64,000 nt of DNA, taken from positions 310,001-374,000 of the forward strand of contig NZ_JAIQXE010000003.1 in NCBI RefSeq assembly GCF_020076305.1, written 5' to 3'. Shown one piece after another: positions 43,312-52,594 of this stretch. Each line of letters begins with the position of its first letter. Positions within the stretch are counted from its first letter, which is position 1. Source of the stretch: Flavihumibacter profundi (GTDB taxonomy: Bacteria > Bacteroidota > Bacteroidia > Chitinophagales > Chitinophagaceae). Made by a program: the position numbers and the translations under genes. Under the pieces are notes generated by a model. It ran no database searches, was not told the DNA's origin, and worked only from the letters and a program-made list of their open reading frames with translations.

Positions 43312-44523
43312 ATGCAATTCGCTTCTGTAATCGGGCAATCTGAAGTTAAACATCAGTTAACAGACATGGTTCAGCACAACAGGCTGAGCCATGCGCTTTT
43401 ATTTCTGGGAAAGGAGGGAAGCGGAGCCTTGCCCCTTGCCCTGGCATTTTCACAATATATAGTTTGCGAAAAAGTCCAGGGTAAGGCAACTGAACCTGCT
43501 GTTTCATTATTTGGGGAGGCATTACCGGCAACGGTTACAGGAAGTGTTAATGATAGCTGCGGGGCTTGCGCTGCCTGCACTAAAGCTGCAGCACTCGTTC
43601 ATCCTGACATACATTATTCTTACCCGGTTATTCCAAGGAAGTCAGGAGATAAACCAATTAGCACAGGCTATATTTCAGAATGGCGCGAGTTTGTCAAAAA
43701 CTATCCTTACGGAAATGTTTTTGACTGGTTACAATCAATTAATGCTGAGAATAAACAAGGTAATATTACAGCGGATGAATGTTCTGATATTCTTCGGAAA
43801 CTAAGCCTCAAGACATTCGAAAGTAAGTATAAAGTGCTGGTTATGTGGATGCCAGAATTCCTGGGCAAAGAGGGCAATAAGTTGCTGAAGTTGATCGAAG
43901 AACCTCCGCCAAATACTATTTTCCTGTTGGTTGCTGAAAATGAATCGCAGATCTTGCCAACTATTTTATCGCGTTGCCAGCTGGTGAAAATTCCGGCATT
44001 GACCAACAATGAAATAAGTGCACAACTTGTACAAAAGGCCGGCATTACCCCAGACCAGGCGCAACAACTGGCTGCCATTAGTGAAGGAAATTACAGGGAG
44101 GCCCTGCAACAATTGAACCATGCCGGTGAAGACTGGCAATATATGGTGCGCGAATGGCTCAATGCAATTTTGAAAAACGGCCCGGTTTCGCTGGTAAAAT
44201 GGATCGAAGAATTAAGTAAACAGGGCCGGGAAAAACAAAAGCAATTCCTCCGTTATTTTAACCACCTGCTGGAGCAAAGCGTCAGACTGAATATTTTGGG
44301 AACCGAAAGCGAATGGGCCAATAGTTTGCCTCTAAGCGAAAAAGACTTCATACTTCGTATTAACAAAATGTCGGACCTCGCCCAACAGGAGGCAATAGTG
44401 GAGGAGTTAGACAAGGCAGCATATTATATTGAAAGAAATGCTAATGCGAAAATCTTGTTTCATGCCCTGAGTATTAAGCTATTCCATATCCTGACGGAGA
44501 AGTCGAGGGTAAAGCCGTGGTAG
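43312..44523 (+). CDS. holB: DNA polymerase III delta' subunit
   Basis: A 403-residue clamp-loader subunit that helps load the sliding clamp. The N-terminus FASVIGQSEVKHQLTDMVQHNRLSHALLFLG is typical. The P-loop GKEGSGALPLA lacks the Lys, as expected for a subunit that does not bind ATP. A zinc-like CGACAACTKA follows, then LLKLIEEPPPNTIFLL and the SRCQ motif. It lies 43 bases after gpx and 55 before ricT. Confidence 0.94.
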   Translation: MQFASVIGQSEVKHQLTDMVQHNRLSHALLFLGKEGSGALPLALAFSQYIVCEKVQGKATEPAVSLFGEALPATVTGSVNDSCGACAACTKAAALVHPDIHYSYPVIPRKSGDKPISTGYISEWREFVKNYPYGNVFDWLQSINAENKQGNITADECSDILRKLSLKTFESKYKVLVMWMPEFLGKEGNKLLKLIEEPPPNTIFLLVAENESQILPTILSRCQLVKIPALTNNEISAQLVQKAGITPDQAQQLAAISEGNYREALQQLNHAGEDWQYMVREWLNAILKNGPVSLVKWIEELSKQGREKQKQFLRYFNHLLEQSVRLNILGTESEWANSLPLSEKDFILRINKMSDLAQQEAIVEELDKAAYYIERNANAKILFHALSIKLFHILTEKSRVKPW

Positions 44524-44531
44524 TTTTCGCC

Positions 44532-44539
44532 TATATTTG
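44532..44539 (+). promoter_or_regulatory. -7 box of ricT
   Basis: TATATTTG is a perfect -7 box, 39 bases before the ricT ATG. Confidence 0.5.
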
Positions 44540-44578
44540 TAGAATCTAATTAATTCACATTCATTTTATTAATAATAT

Positions 44579-45952
44579 ATGGGATGCAGTAGTTGTGGAA
44601 CAGGAACACCAAACGGGTGCAAAAGCAATGGAGGATGTTCCTCTGGCGGTTGCAACCGGATGAATGCTTACGATTGGTTGCAAAATCTGCCCTTTGCGGA
44701 TACGGAATCAGCTTGTAAAGTGGTAGAAATTTCTTTTAATGGTGGCAGTCGAAAAGATTTTTTCAGGAATAACGCCCTTCAAAATTATGAAAAAGGGGAA
44801 CAGGTTACAGTAGAAGGAATCAGCGGCGTTGATGTTGGAGAGATCAACCTTACCGGCGAAATTGTGCGGCTCCAGTTGAAAAAGCGTGGGGCGAATGAGT
44901 TCGATCCGGAGATGAAGAAGATTTTACGTCGTGCTAATGACCGTGACCTGGAATTATTACGTTTAAATAAAGCCCGTGAAGCTGAAGCCCTGATCAGGGC
45001 AAGAGCAATTGCACGCCAGTTGAAACTGGATATGAAAGTGAGTGAGGTGGAAATCCAGGCCGATGGCCGCAAAGCAACATTTTACTATATCGCAGATGAC
45101 CGTGTTGATTTCAGGGAACTGATAAAGATCTATGCCGGCGAATTCAAGGTAAAAGTGGAAATGCGGCAGATTGGTGCCAGGCAGGAAGCTGCAAAAGTTG
45201 GTGGTATAGGAAGTTGCGGCCGGGAACTTTGCTGCAGTACCTGGTTAACGGATTTTAAGAGTGTAAATACCACTGCAGCCCGTTACCAGAACCTAAGCAT
45301 TAATCAAACCAAGCTCAGTGGCCAGTGTGGCCGTTTGAAGTGTTGCCTGAATTATGAATTGGACACTTACCTCGATGCCCTGCAGGGTTTTCCCGACCGT
45401 GCCGACAACATTAAAATATCCAGGGGAACTGCTACCCTGATCAAAAAAGATATTTTCAAAAACCTGATGTGGTATGTTTTGCCGGATAGCAATAAACAAT
45501 ATCCGCTTACTATTGAACGGGTGCGGAATATTCAGTCGCTGAATGCCCAGGGTGTTATACCGGATGAACTTGAAGCAGTTGATCTCACAGGTTCAAAATC
45601 GAAGGAACTGGAGCCGGAATTTGTTGATGTAGTGGGACAGATTAGTTTAAGGAGCCTTGAGAAAAATGATCGTCGTCGAAAGCAACAGCAGCAGCAACAA
45701 AAAGGGCGACCGGGTATCCAGAAGGCAACTGCACCACAGCAAGCCCAAAAGCCAGGTGGGCCTGCTGCATCTCAGCCTTCCCGCTCACCCCGTCCGCCGC
45801 AGGGTACCAGGCCCCCCCAGGGAAATCGTCCGCCGCAGGGTGATAGGCCGCCCCAGGGAAATCGACCACCGCAAGGTAACCGGCCCCAGGGTAACAGGCC
45901 ACCCCAGGGTAACAGGCCACCAAGGCCACAAGAGCCAAAACAAGACAACTAA
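44579..45952 (+). CDS. ricT: RicT/YaaT-like protein (PSP1 domain) with Cys-rich head and RPPQGN tail
   Basis: A 457-residue protein. The first 25 residues carry six cysteines (MGCSSCGTGTPNGCKSNG...). The PSP1 domain (about 45-290) contains GIGSCGRELCCSTWL and GQCGRLKCCLNYE, the cysteines that hold iron-sulfur clusters in the RicAFT complex of Bacillus. In B. subtilis this complex affects mRNA processing, but no ricA or ricF is in the window. The tail is a low-complexity region of Gln then RPPQGN repeats. It is followed by a bidirectional terminator. Confidence 0.9.
   Translation: MGCSSCGTGTPNGCKSNGGCSSGGCNRMNAYDWLQNLPFADTESACKVVEISFNGGSRKDFFRNNALQNYEKGEQVTVEGISGVDVGEINLTGEIVRLQLKKRGANEFDPEMKKILRRANDRDLELLRLNKAREAEALIRARAIARQLKLDMKVSEVEIQADGRKATFYYIADDRVDFRELIKIYAGEFKVKVEMRQIGARQEAAKVGGIGSCGRELCCSTWLTDFKSVNTTAARYQNLSINQTKLSGQCGRLKCCLNYELDTYLDALQGFPDRADNIKISRGTATLIKKDIFKNLMWYVLPDSNKQYPLTIERVRNIQSLNAQGVIPDELEAVDLTGSKSKELEPEFVDVVGQISLRSLEKNDRRRKQQQQQQKGRPGIQKATAPQQAQKPGGPAASQPSRSPRPPQGTRPPQGNRPPQGDRPPQGNRPPQGNRPQGNRPPQGNRPPRPQEPKQDN
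45791..45928 (+). repeat. 18-base coding tandem repeat in the ricT tail
   Basis: Seven near-perfect 18-base units, one shortened to 15, encode RPPQGN/T/D in frame. It is a coding repeat and not a CRISPR array. Confidence 0.9.
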
Positions 45953-45973
45953 CCAGATTACCGAATCAATCAT

Positions 45974-46000
45974 AAAAGGCACCCACCAGGTGCCTTTTTT
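45974..46000. terminator. Bidirectional terminator between ricT and the M20 gene
   Basis: AAAAGGCACC pairs with GGTGCCTTTT around a 5-base loop, with an A run on one side and a T run on the other. Confidence 0.9.
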
Positions 46001-47465
46001 AATCGCGGTAATTCAATGCGGGCTGACGGTCACCCAATAATGGTACATACTTAAACTCTTTCCCTCTTGCTTCCTGCAATTCTTCTTTCGCTTTTTGGAC
46101 CAGGCCTGCATCCTGGAATAAATCAATTGCTGTTAATGCCATTGCTTTCGCCGCAACCATCATTCCCTTGATACCAATTTCCGTTCCTCCGCAGGCCACT
46201 GCCTGCCAGCTGTGCGCCGGTGTTCCAGGAACCCAGGTCGCAGTATACAAACCTACAGTTGGAACATTCCAGCTAACGTCACCAACATCGGTTGATCCCA
46301 TCGGCGGATTTGGTGCTTTGACCAAGGGACTAACTTCAGCGGCTTTCTCTGCAGTCGGACAAGCATATCCTATGGTTGACTGGATTTTCCGGGCGAATTC
46401 AGTTTCTGCCAGAGTATACTGAACGCCGCCAACCATCTGCAGGTTTCGTTGCATGGCATTAGCCAGTATGTTGTTTAATAAGAGGTCGTAAGTGCCACCA
46501 ATAATTTCATAATCAGACCGGGTTTCTGTACCAAGAGCCGCACCCTGTGCTGCTTTATTTACGCGTTCAAATAATTGCTTAACTACTTCACGGTCAGGAT
46601 GCCTTACATAATAATATACTTCTGCAAAATCAGGTACAACATTTGGGGCTTTGCCACCATTGGTTATTACATAATGTATCCGCGCATCCGAAGGCATGTG
46701 TTCCCGCATCATGTTGACCATATTGTCCATTGCCTCAACAGCATCAAGGGCGGAACGGCCTTTCTCGGGCGAGGCTGACGCGTGGGCCGAGGTTCCATAA
46801 AAACGAAACTTTGCCGACTTGTTAGCCAAAGCACCATCATAAGTGGTGTTGTTTTTATCGCCCGGATGCCAGTGGATTACAGCATCAACATCATTGAATA
46901 GTCCGGCCCGGACCATATATACTTTTCCAGAACCGCCTTCCTCTGCTGGTGTTCCATAGACCCTTATTGTTCCCTTCCATTTATTTTGGTCTATCAGTTG
47001 TTTTAACTCGATACCAGCTGCAACAGATGCAGTGCCAAACAAATGATGCCCGCAGCCATGGCCTGCATTGCGACCGGCAATGGGCGCTTTTTCGGGTATG
47101 GCTTCCTGTGAAAGGCCGGGTAAAGCATCGTACTCTGCCAGGATACCAATTACAGGGTGCCCGCTGCCATAAGTTGCAACAAATGCGGTAGGAATACCCG
47201 CTACGCCGGCTTCAATGACAAAGCCTTTATCTTTAAGTGATTGTTGCAGTAAGGCCGAACTTTTTTGTTCCTTATAACCGAGTTCAGCATAATCCCAGAT
47301 CTTAAGGGCAATTGCCTTATAAGTATCGTACTGGGAAGAAATGTCTTTCTGTGCCTGTTCCTTCCAGGTTAACAGATTTGTACCGGTATTTTTCTTTTGA
47401 GCCGGCGCAGTTAGGATACAAAGGCAAAACAATATTGACAAAACAAGTTTAAACACATTGAACAT
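45999..47465 (-). CDS. Secreted M20 amidohydrolase (AbgB-like)
   Basis: A 488-residue exported enzyme. The start chosen is the ATG giving MFNVFKLVLSILFCLCILTAPAQ, a signal peptide; a TTG at 47486 is less likely. Motifs are GILAEYDALPGLSQ, GRNAGHGCGHHLFGTASVAAG, the AEEGGSGKVYMV glutamate pair and IHWHPGD. These fit the family of p-aminobenzoyl-glutamate hydrolase subunit B and similar amidohydrolases, which cleave an amide bond with two metal ions. The substrate is unknown. It is convergent with ricT and shares the terminator. Confidence 0.92.
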   Translation of the reverse strand: MFNVFKLVLSILFCLCILTAPAQKKNTGTNLLTWKEQAQKDISSQYDTYKAIALKIWDYAELGYKEQKSSALLQQSLKDKGFVIEAGVAGIPTAFVATYGSGHPVIGILAEYDALPGLSQEAIPEKAPIAGRNAGHGCGHHLFGTASVAAGIELKQLIDQNKWKGTIRVYGTPAEEGGSGKVYMVRAGLFNDVDAVIHWHPGDKNNTTYDGALANKSAKFRFYGTSAHASASPEKGRSALDAVEAMDNMVNMMREHMPSDARIHYVITNGGKAPNVVPDFAEVYYYVRHPDREVVKQLFERVNKAAQGAALGTETRSDYEIIGGTYDLLLNNILANAMQRNLQMVGGVQYTLAETEFARKIQSTIGYACPTAEKAAEVSPLVKAPNPPMGSTDVGDVSWNVPTVGLYTATWVPGTPAHSWQAVACGGTEIGIKGMMVAAKAMALTAIDLFQDAGLVQKAKEELQEARGKEFKYVPLLGDRQPALNYRD

Positions 47466-47640
47466 ATTTTCCAATTGATTCTCCAAATTATGCCATTTAT
47501 GAAAAGATCAATGAGCATACATATCATTTCTCACCAAACCGCCCCAGATACACTTCCCATTTTAATTTATAACCGGTAAGGCTACCGGGAACCTTTAGGA
47601 ACTTAGCTCAGATTTTATGTATTTTGTACAAATTCAACCT

Positions 47641-47838
47641 ATGATAATCCGAAACCTCTTTTCAGCATTGGTAGCAATAACTGTTTCCCTGACCAGCTGT
47701 ACAAACAAAATGGTAGTCGTGGCCCCCTCTTCGCATCATCAGAACCTGCCACCCGGACAAGAAAAGAAAATTTATGGTGAGAAATCCGCAAAATCATATG
47801 CACCCGGTCAGCAAAAGAAAGGCAATACTGAAAATTAA
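47641..47838 (+). CDS. Small lipoprotein of unknown function
   Basis: A 65-residue protein with the signal peptide MIIRNLFSALVAITVSLTSC, where the Cys is a lipobox cysteine. The short mature part ends LPPGQEKKIYGEKSAKSYAPGQQKK. The LPPGQxKK pattern recurs in Bacteroidota small lipoproteins, which may be displayed on the outer membrane; function unknown. An earlier in-frame ATG at 47617 would precede the signal peptide and is less likely. A strong bidirectional terminator follows. Confidence 0.75.
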   Translation: MIIRNLFSALVAITVSLTSCTNKMVVVAPSSHHQNLPPGQEKKIYGEKSAKSYAPGQQKKGNTEN

Positions 47839-47848
47839 ATTTTATTAA

Positions 47849-47891
47849 AATGGGAAATGCCAGAAAGCATAACTCTCTGGCATTTCCCATT
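47849..47891. terminator. Bidirectional terminator after the small lipoprotein gene
   Basis: A 16-base perfect stem (AATGGGAAATGCCAGA and its complement) with an 11-base loop lies between two convergent genes. Confidence 0.85.
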
Positions 47892-47904
47892 ATTTAATGA
47901 ATCA

Positions 47905-50502
47905 TTATTCCATTTGCATACCTTCCCCGCCAGCCTTCATGTTCTTTCTTTTGAAAAGGGACGTATCTATTTTACCGAATTTATAGGCCAGGTTTAAGCG
48001 TACCATTTGCGGATCACGAACCCGGTAATTATCCTGAGTAAAATACTCATTATAAGAATACTGTTCCATTTTCCGGGTACGGAATATATCGTTGAAACTT
48101 AGTGTTGCAGACAATGCATTGTTCTTCAGGAAGCTTTTCTTGATTGCTATATCTATACCGTAGTTAGCTTTGATATAGCCTTGTGATGCACTCTGGGCCT
48201 GGTTCATAGGTGGTCCGAAGCCCTGGTTCTGGTTTACCGGCAGGTTGGTTTTAGACTGGAAGGTACCACTCAGCTGGATATTAAAATTTTTAGGGAGTTT
48301 GAAGGTATTATTCCATTTGGCAAAAACACTCCACATCCCATCTGTTTCGGCTGCCTTGGTGGAATCATTAGTATTGATTTTACTGTTATACAGGTTTACG
48401 TTTGTAGTCATATCCCACCATTTGGCGATCGGGTCTACAGCAGTAACTTCTACACCAACACTCCGGCTATTGTTCGCATTAATATAACTATTCACCAGAA
48501 CATCCCTTTTAAGCACATTATCATATTCAATTTGCTGGTACCGGGTGATCAGGTTGTCGGTATATTTATAATAAGTTGAAGCGAGGATGGTGTGATTGTG
48601 TGGCAGGGTTTTGGAATACGACAATTCCAAAGACTGTGTAAATTCAGGAACCAGGTCGGGGTTACCGCGGGTGATGTTAAGAGGATCCGTATAATCCGTG
48701 AAGGGGATCAGCTGAAAGAAATTGGGACGGTTAATCCTGCGGCTGTAACTGAATTGTAATTGCTGGTCTTTATTCAATTTCTGGTTCAATGAAATAGAAG
48801 GGAATAAACTAACAGGGAATTGATTGGTGAACTTTTCACCTGTATTGGTCTTTTCGCCTTCATAGGAAGAACTCTCCGCCCTTAAGCCAAGCTGGTAACC
48901 GAAATTCCTGACAGTATTAGATACAGAAACATATGCCGCATAAACATTGTCTGAATTCTTATAGTTTGTGCTTGCATCTGTTACCAGGTCAAAATCACCG
49001 GTTCCCTTATTATACAGGTAATTGTCAATATTACTCTTGGTTGACCTCAGCTGCGCCCTGAGACCTGTTTCCACTTTCAACTTTCCTTTTATTGGCTGCA
49101 CATAATCAGTTTGTACTGTAACGAACTGATTGCCGCCATCACTTACCAGTTTTTGTTCCTGGTAATCTGTTACAGCGCCTTCTTTAGCTGCAAAATAATC
49201 TGTATGGTATAATGAATTGGATGTCATCTTTCCTCCGAAGTAGTTGATATCTGCAGTCAGTTCCTGCCCTTCTTTAGGGAACAATTGCTTCAATCCCATT
49301 GAAAGCCCGGTACCATTAAATTCCCTTTTACCTGTAGTTGTCCTTTCATAATAACCATGTGTTGTTCCGCTTTCATACAATGAATCAACTGAAGTTGCAA
49401 TAAAATCATTCGGTTTGAATTCACCATGGACTTTTACCGCGCCAACTGAGATGGTTGTCCTGTTGGTGGCAAAATAATCGAATCCAACCCTGCTAAACAT
49501 GAACTGGCCATTGTTGCGGTTTGTATTGGTCTGGAAAATACTGGTTTCCGGCACCTGGCTGAAATTATCGCGCGCTGTGGTGCCGTTCCCCCTTCCTTTG
49601 TTCTGGTTAAGGTTTGCACTTATTGAAAAATTGAATTTTTGCTGACGGATGCTTAAATCACCACCACCAGTTACTGCTCCATATTTATCTACACCAGCCT
49701 GAACTGTACCATTGTAACCAGATTTTTTATTCTTTTTAAGTACAATATTCAGTATGCCCGCATTGCCGCCTGATGCATCATACTTTGCAGAAGGATTGGT
49801 AATCACTTCAATTGATTCAATGGCATTGGCAGGGATCTGGTCTAGGGTAAGTGTGGTGGGGCGACCATCAATAAATAATGTGGGCTGCGCATTCCGCATG
49901 GTTACATTTCCATCAATATCCACTTGCACGGAAGGTACGTTTTTCATTACATCAATTGCAGTCCCCCCAGCACTTACCAGGTCTTTATCAACATTGAATA
50001 TTTTTTTCTCGCCATCCATCCTGACAATGGGTTTGCTAGCGGTCACAGTAACATTCTCCAATTGTTTAATTTCCTTTTTCAGGCTAATATTTCCGAGGTC
50101 CTTTGATAAACCGCCACCTCTTTCAAACACAACCGGATGTTCTGTTGCAGCATATTCCAGGGATGAAATCTTTAATTTCATTGGTCCGGATAAAGCAATA
50201 TCTGAAAAATTAAAATCCCCATTTGCCTTTGTGGTTATACCTGAAACCAGGATGTCTTTACTTTTCTTACCGGTTGTATCACGGCTGGTTTTCAGCAATA
50301 AAACCGAAACATCACCTAAAGGCTTTCCATCACTGTCCACAATCTTACCATATACCTGTGCGGTGGGACCACCAGGACCACCGGGAGGCATACCACCCGG
50401 AGCCATGCCACCAACAGGCATTTTTGCAGGAGGCGTGCCAGTTTGCGCGAATACACTGGCAACTAGTGATAAGAAAGTGAGGATAAACAATAAACGTTTC
50501 AT
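47905..50502 (-). CDS. Outer-membrane beta-barrel (TonB-dependent-receptor-type) protein
   Basis: An 865-residue protein starting MKRLLFILTFLSLVASVFAQ; an in-frame start 14 codons upstream (50544) would lengthen it without adding a signal. A Gly/Pro/Met-rich linker (about 22-45) precedes a carboxypeptidase-regulatory-like domain (about 46-130). A plug-like part follows with DGEKKIFNVDKDLVSAGGTAIDVMKNVPSVQVD, TLFIDGRPTT and IESIEVITNPSAKYDASGGNAGILNIVL. The rest is a barrel of the outer membrane beta-barrel family, not SusC. It sits downstream of a two-component pair. Confidence 0.92.
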   Translation of the reverse strand: MKRLLFILTFLSLVASVFAQTGTPPAKMPVGGMAPGGMPPGGPGGPTAQVYGKIVDSDGKPLGDVSVLLLKTSRDTTGKKSKDILVSGITTKANGDFNFSDIALSGPMKLKISSLEYAATEHPVVFERGGGLSKDLGNISLKKEIKQLENVTVTASKPIVRMDGEKKIFNVDKDLVSAGGTAIDVMKNVPSVQVDIDGNVTMRNAQPTLFIDGRPTTLTLDQIPANAIESIEVITNPSAKYDASGGNAGILNIVLKKNKKSGYNGTVQAGVDKYGAVTGGGDLSIRQQKFNFSISANLNQNKGRGNGTTARDNFSQVPETSIFQTNTNRNNGQFMFSRVGFDYFATNRTTISVGAVKVHGEFKPNDFIATSVDSLYESGTTHGYYERTTTGKREFNGTGLSMGLKQLFPKEGQELTADINYFGGKMTSNSLYHTDYFAAKEGAVTDYQEQKLVSDGGNQFVTVQTDYVQPIKGKLKVETGLRAQLRSTKSNIDNYLYNKGTGDFDLVTDASTNYKNSDNVYAAYVSVSNTVRNFGYQLGLRAESSSYEGEKTNTGEKFTNQFPVSLFPSISLNQKLNKDQQLQFSYSRRINRPNFFQLIPFTDYTDPLNITRGNPDLVPEFTQSLELSYSKTLPHNHTILASTYYKYTDNLITRYQQIEYDNVLKRDVLVNSYINANNSRSVGVEVTAVDPIAKWWDMTTNVNLYNSKINTNDSTKAAETDGMWSVFAKWNNTFKLPKNFNIQLSGTFQSKTNLPVNQNQGFGPPMNQAQSASQGYIKANYGIDIAIKKSFLKNNALSATLSFNDIFRTRKMEQYSYNEYFTQDNYRVRDPQMVRLNLAYKFGKIDTSLFKRKNMKAGGEGMQME

Positions 50503-50520
50503 GGAATAAATATTATGCCA

Positions 50521-50528
50521 CAAAACTA
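50521..50528 (-). promoter_or_regulatory. -7 box of the beta-barrel gene
   Basis: TAGTTTTG on the minus strand is a perfect -7 box, 18 bases before the ATG at 50502. It shows the gene can be transcribed separately from the two-component genes. Confidence 0.5.
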
Positions 50529-50613
50529 ATCTGCAATACGGCAATAATGGAAGAAATGAGATGATCGGTAAAAAAGATGCGACTTAATAGATAAACGCCG
50601 GGAAACAAACTTA

Positions 50614-51327
50614 TCAAGAAAGTTTTCCTGTTATGATTGCGATAGTATCACGGTAATTTTCTCCAACCGGAATTTCCATAGTGCCTATGAATAAACTATT
50701 CTTACGAACTGCCGTAACCTGGTCCTTTGAAATAATAAATGATTTGTGAACCCTTAAAAATTTATCAGCAGGCAGGCTTTCCTCCAGCAGTTTCATGCTC
50801 ATCCTTGTAATTATGGGCTTCGACGAACTTTTCAAATTAATCTTAACATAATCCTTTAGCGATTCGATCCACAAAATATCACTGAATGAGATTTTCAGCA
50901 GGCTGTAATCTACATTCACGAAAAAATAATCTGCAGAATTTTCGCTGGGAGGTCCTTGTTTTAATGACCTGAGTTCGTGTAATTCACGGGCTTTATTACA
51001 TGCCTTGATAAACCGGTCCAGGGATACAGGTTTCACGAGATAATCTACCACATCCAGTGAGTAACCTTCCAGGGCATATTTTTCATACGCTGTAATTAAA
51101 ATAAACAAGGGCTTAATGGTAAGGCTCTGGATAAATTGTAAACCGGTTAGTCCGGGCATCTGAATATCCAGGAATATAAGGTCTACCGGATGTTTTTCCA
51201 GTATGCGCATAGCCTGAAGAGGGTTTTCGCAGGCAGCAACCAATTTTAGAAAAGGTACTTTGCTGATATTGTCTTCCAACAATTCAAGCGCTAATGGCTC
51301 ATCATCAATGGCGATACAATTTAGCAT
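50614..51327 (-). CDS. LytTR-family response regulator
   Basis: A 237-residue regulator: receiver domain with the acidic pair Asp8-Asp9 and the phospho-acceptor Asp54 in IFLDIQMPG, a conserved Lys in YLVKPVSLDRF, then a LytTR DNA-binding domain (about residues 135-235; YFFVNVDYSLLKISFSDILWIESLKDYVKI). It controls transcription from direct-repeat sites. Its start overlaps the kinase stop by one base, so the two form one coupled pair. Confidence 0.95.
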   Translation of the reverse strand: MLNCIAIDDEPLALELLEDNISKVPFLKLVAACENPLQAMRILEKHPVDLIFLDIQMPGLTGLQFIQSLTIKPLFILITAYEKYALEGYSLDVVDYLVKPVSLDRFIKACNKARELHELRSLKQGPPSENSADYFFVNVDYSLLKISFSDILWIESLKDYVKINLKSSSKPIITRMSMKLLEESLPADKFLRVHKSFIISKDQVTAVRKNSLFIGTMEIPVGENYRDTIAIITGKLS

Positions 51328-52370
51328 CAGGTTAATTTAATGGTTAGCAATACGGTAAACCAGCCATCTTCCCTGTCTACCTGCAAAGTGTGGTTCTTTC
51401 CATATAAAAGATTCAGTCTTCTTCTCACATTAACCAGGCCTATACCGGAAGTTTTATCTTTTAGTTCCTGGTCTTCATCTAGATAACGGTTCTTCACCCT
51501 GAATTGTAAAAGGCTATTTTTTGTTGTCAGTTCAATGTCAATAGCTGCCTGGTCGATAATACCGGTGCCATGTTTAAATGCATTTTCCACAAATGGGATC
51601 AGTAACATCGGTTCTATTTCAAGGCTCCGGTCTGCTTCTTTAAAATCGGTAGTAATTATTACATTCTTGCTGATCCGTTGTTTTTGCAGGTCTATATAGC
51701 TTTCGAGATATTCAATTTCTTTTTCTAATGATACCTTTTCGCCATCAACATCATAAAGCATGTAACGCATCAGGGAAGACAGCTTAATCAATGAAGGTTC
51801 AAGTAAATCAGATTTTTTCCTGGCCAGCGCCACCATGTTATTCAAAACATTGAACATAAAATGCGGACTAACCTGTGAACGCAGCAGGGACAATTCGGTT
51901 TTAAGGTTTTCATTGATTTTTTCATCCGCCAGTTTTTCAGCCCTTATCCGGTCTATACCCATGCGTATGGCAGTACTGGTAGCCAGCATGAAAAGGAAGA
52001 TAAAAAAAGTGAACAGAAAATGGCTTCTGAAATTAAAATGATTTTGATCCCGGAGCAACAAATTATTCATCCAGCCAATACCCAGGTAAACAACAAATAA
52101 AAAGACCTGCATCATTACGAAGCCTGCATATTTTTTACGGTAAAGGATGCGGGGAACTAAAACCACGGCATTCAGGTAAAAGAATGCTATCCAGAAAAGG
52201 TTATTGATGATGTAAAAATAATACATCCCGGAAGAGGATGATTCAGGTTTACCGGCTTGTTGGGGGGAGGAACTTGGCCGCAACATGAATGGCAGGGAAA
52301 AGAGGAGCATCCAGGCTACTACCTGGAGCAATGCCATCATCCATTTCCTGTTTAACAGGTTTCTAGTCAT
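51327..52370 (-). CDS. LytS-like sensor histidine kinase
   Basis: A 347-residue inner-membrane kinase. Four helices span residues ~10-140 with little periplasmic loop. The kinase core has LLRSQVSPHFMFNVLNNMVALARK (His phospho-site in the H-box), LLIPFVENAFKHG (N-box) and SGIGLVNVRRRL (G-box). This matches the HisKA_7TM-less LytS/YehU type common in Bacteroidota. The signal is unknown. It is first in the kinase-regulator pair. Confidence 0.94.
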   Translation of the reverse strand: MTRNLLNRKWMMALLQVVAWMLLFSLPFMLRPSSSPQQAGKPESSSSGMYYFYIINNLFWIAFFYLNAVVLVPRILYRKKYAGFVMMQVFLFVVYLGIGWMNNLLLRDQNHFNFRSHFLFTFFIFLFMLATSTAIRMGIDRIRAEKLADEKINENLKTELSLLRSQVSPHFMFNVLNNMVALARKKSDLLEPSLIKLSSLMRYMLYDVDGEKVSLEKEIEYLESYIDLQKQRISKNVIITTDFKEADRSLEIEPMLLIPFVENAFKHGTGIIDQAAIDIELTTKNSLLQFRVKNRYLDEDQELKDKTSGIGLVNVRRRLNLLYGKNHTLQVDREDGWFTVLLTIKLT

Positions 52371-52594
52371 GGCAGAAAATTACAGCATTTGGCCGTATCG
52401 ATAGGTTGTTGCTGGCAAAAATGCGCTTAACCAGCAAAATTCAGCGATTAAACCGGACTGCAAACCCGGCCTTTCGGTTTTTCCTCATGATTAATCATCA
52501 ATCGCAGGCATCTAAGTAAAACAGGTATAGAAATATGATGAGATAGGAAAGAGCCACCAATATATAGCAGCTCTTTCAAAAATCATACTTCATT

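Noticed and set aside
45642-45938. Open frame and repeat pattern opposite the ricT tail, possible CRISPR-like array
   Set aside because: The units are 18 bases, in frame with RPPQGN and have no spacers, so this is a coding repeat.
49754-50509. 251-residue open frame opposite the beta-barrel gene
   Set aside because: It reads the reverse of a clear signal peptide, plug and Gly/Pro linker, so it is a shadow.
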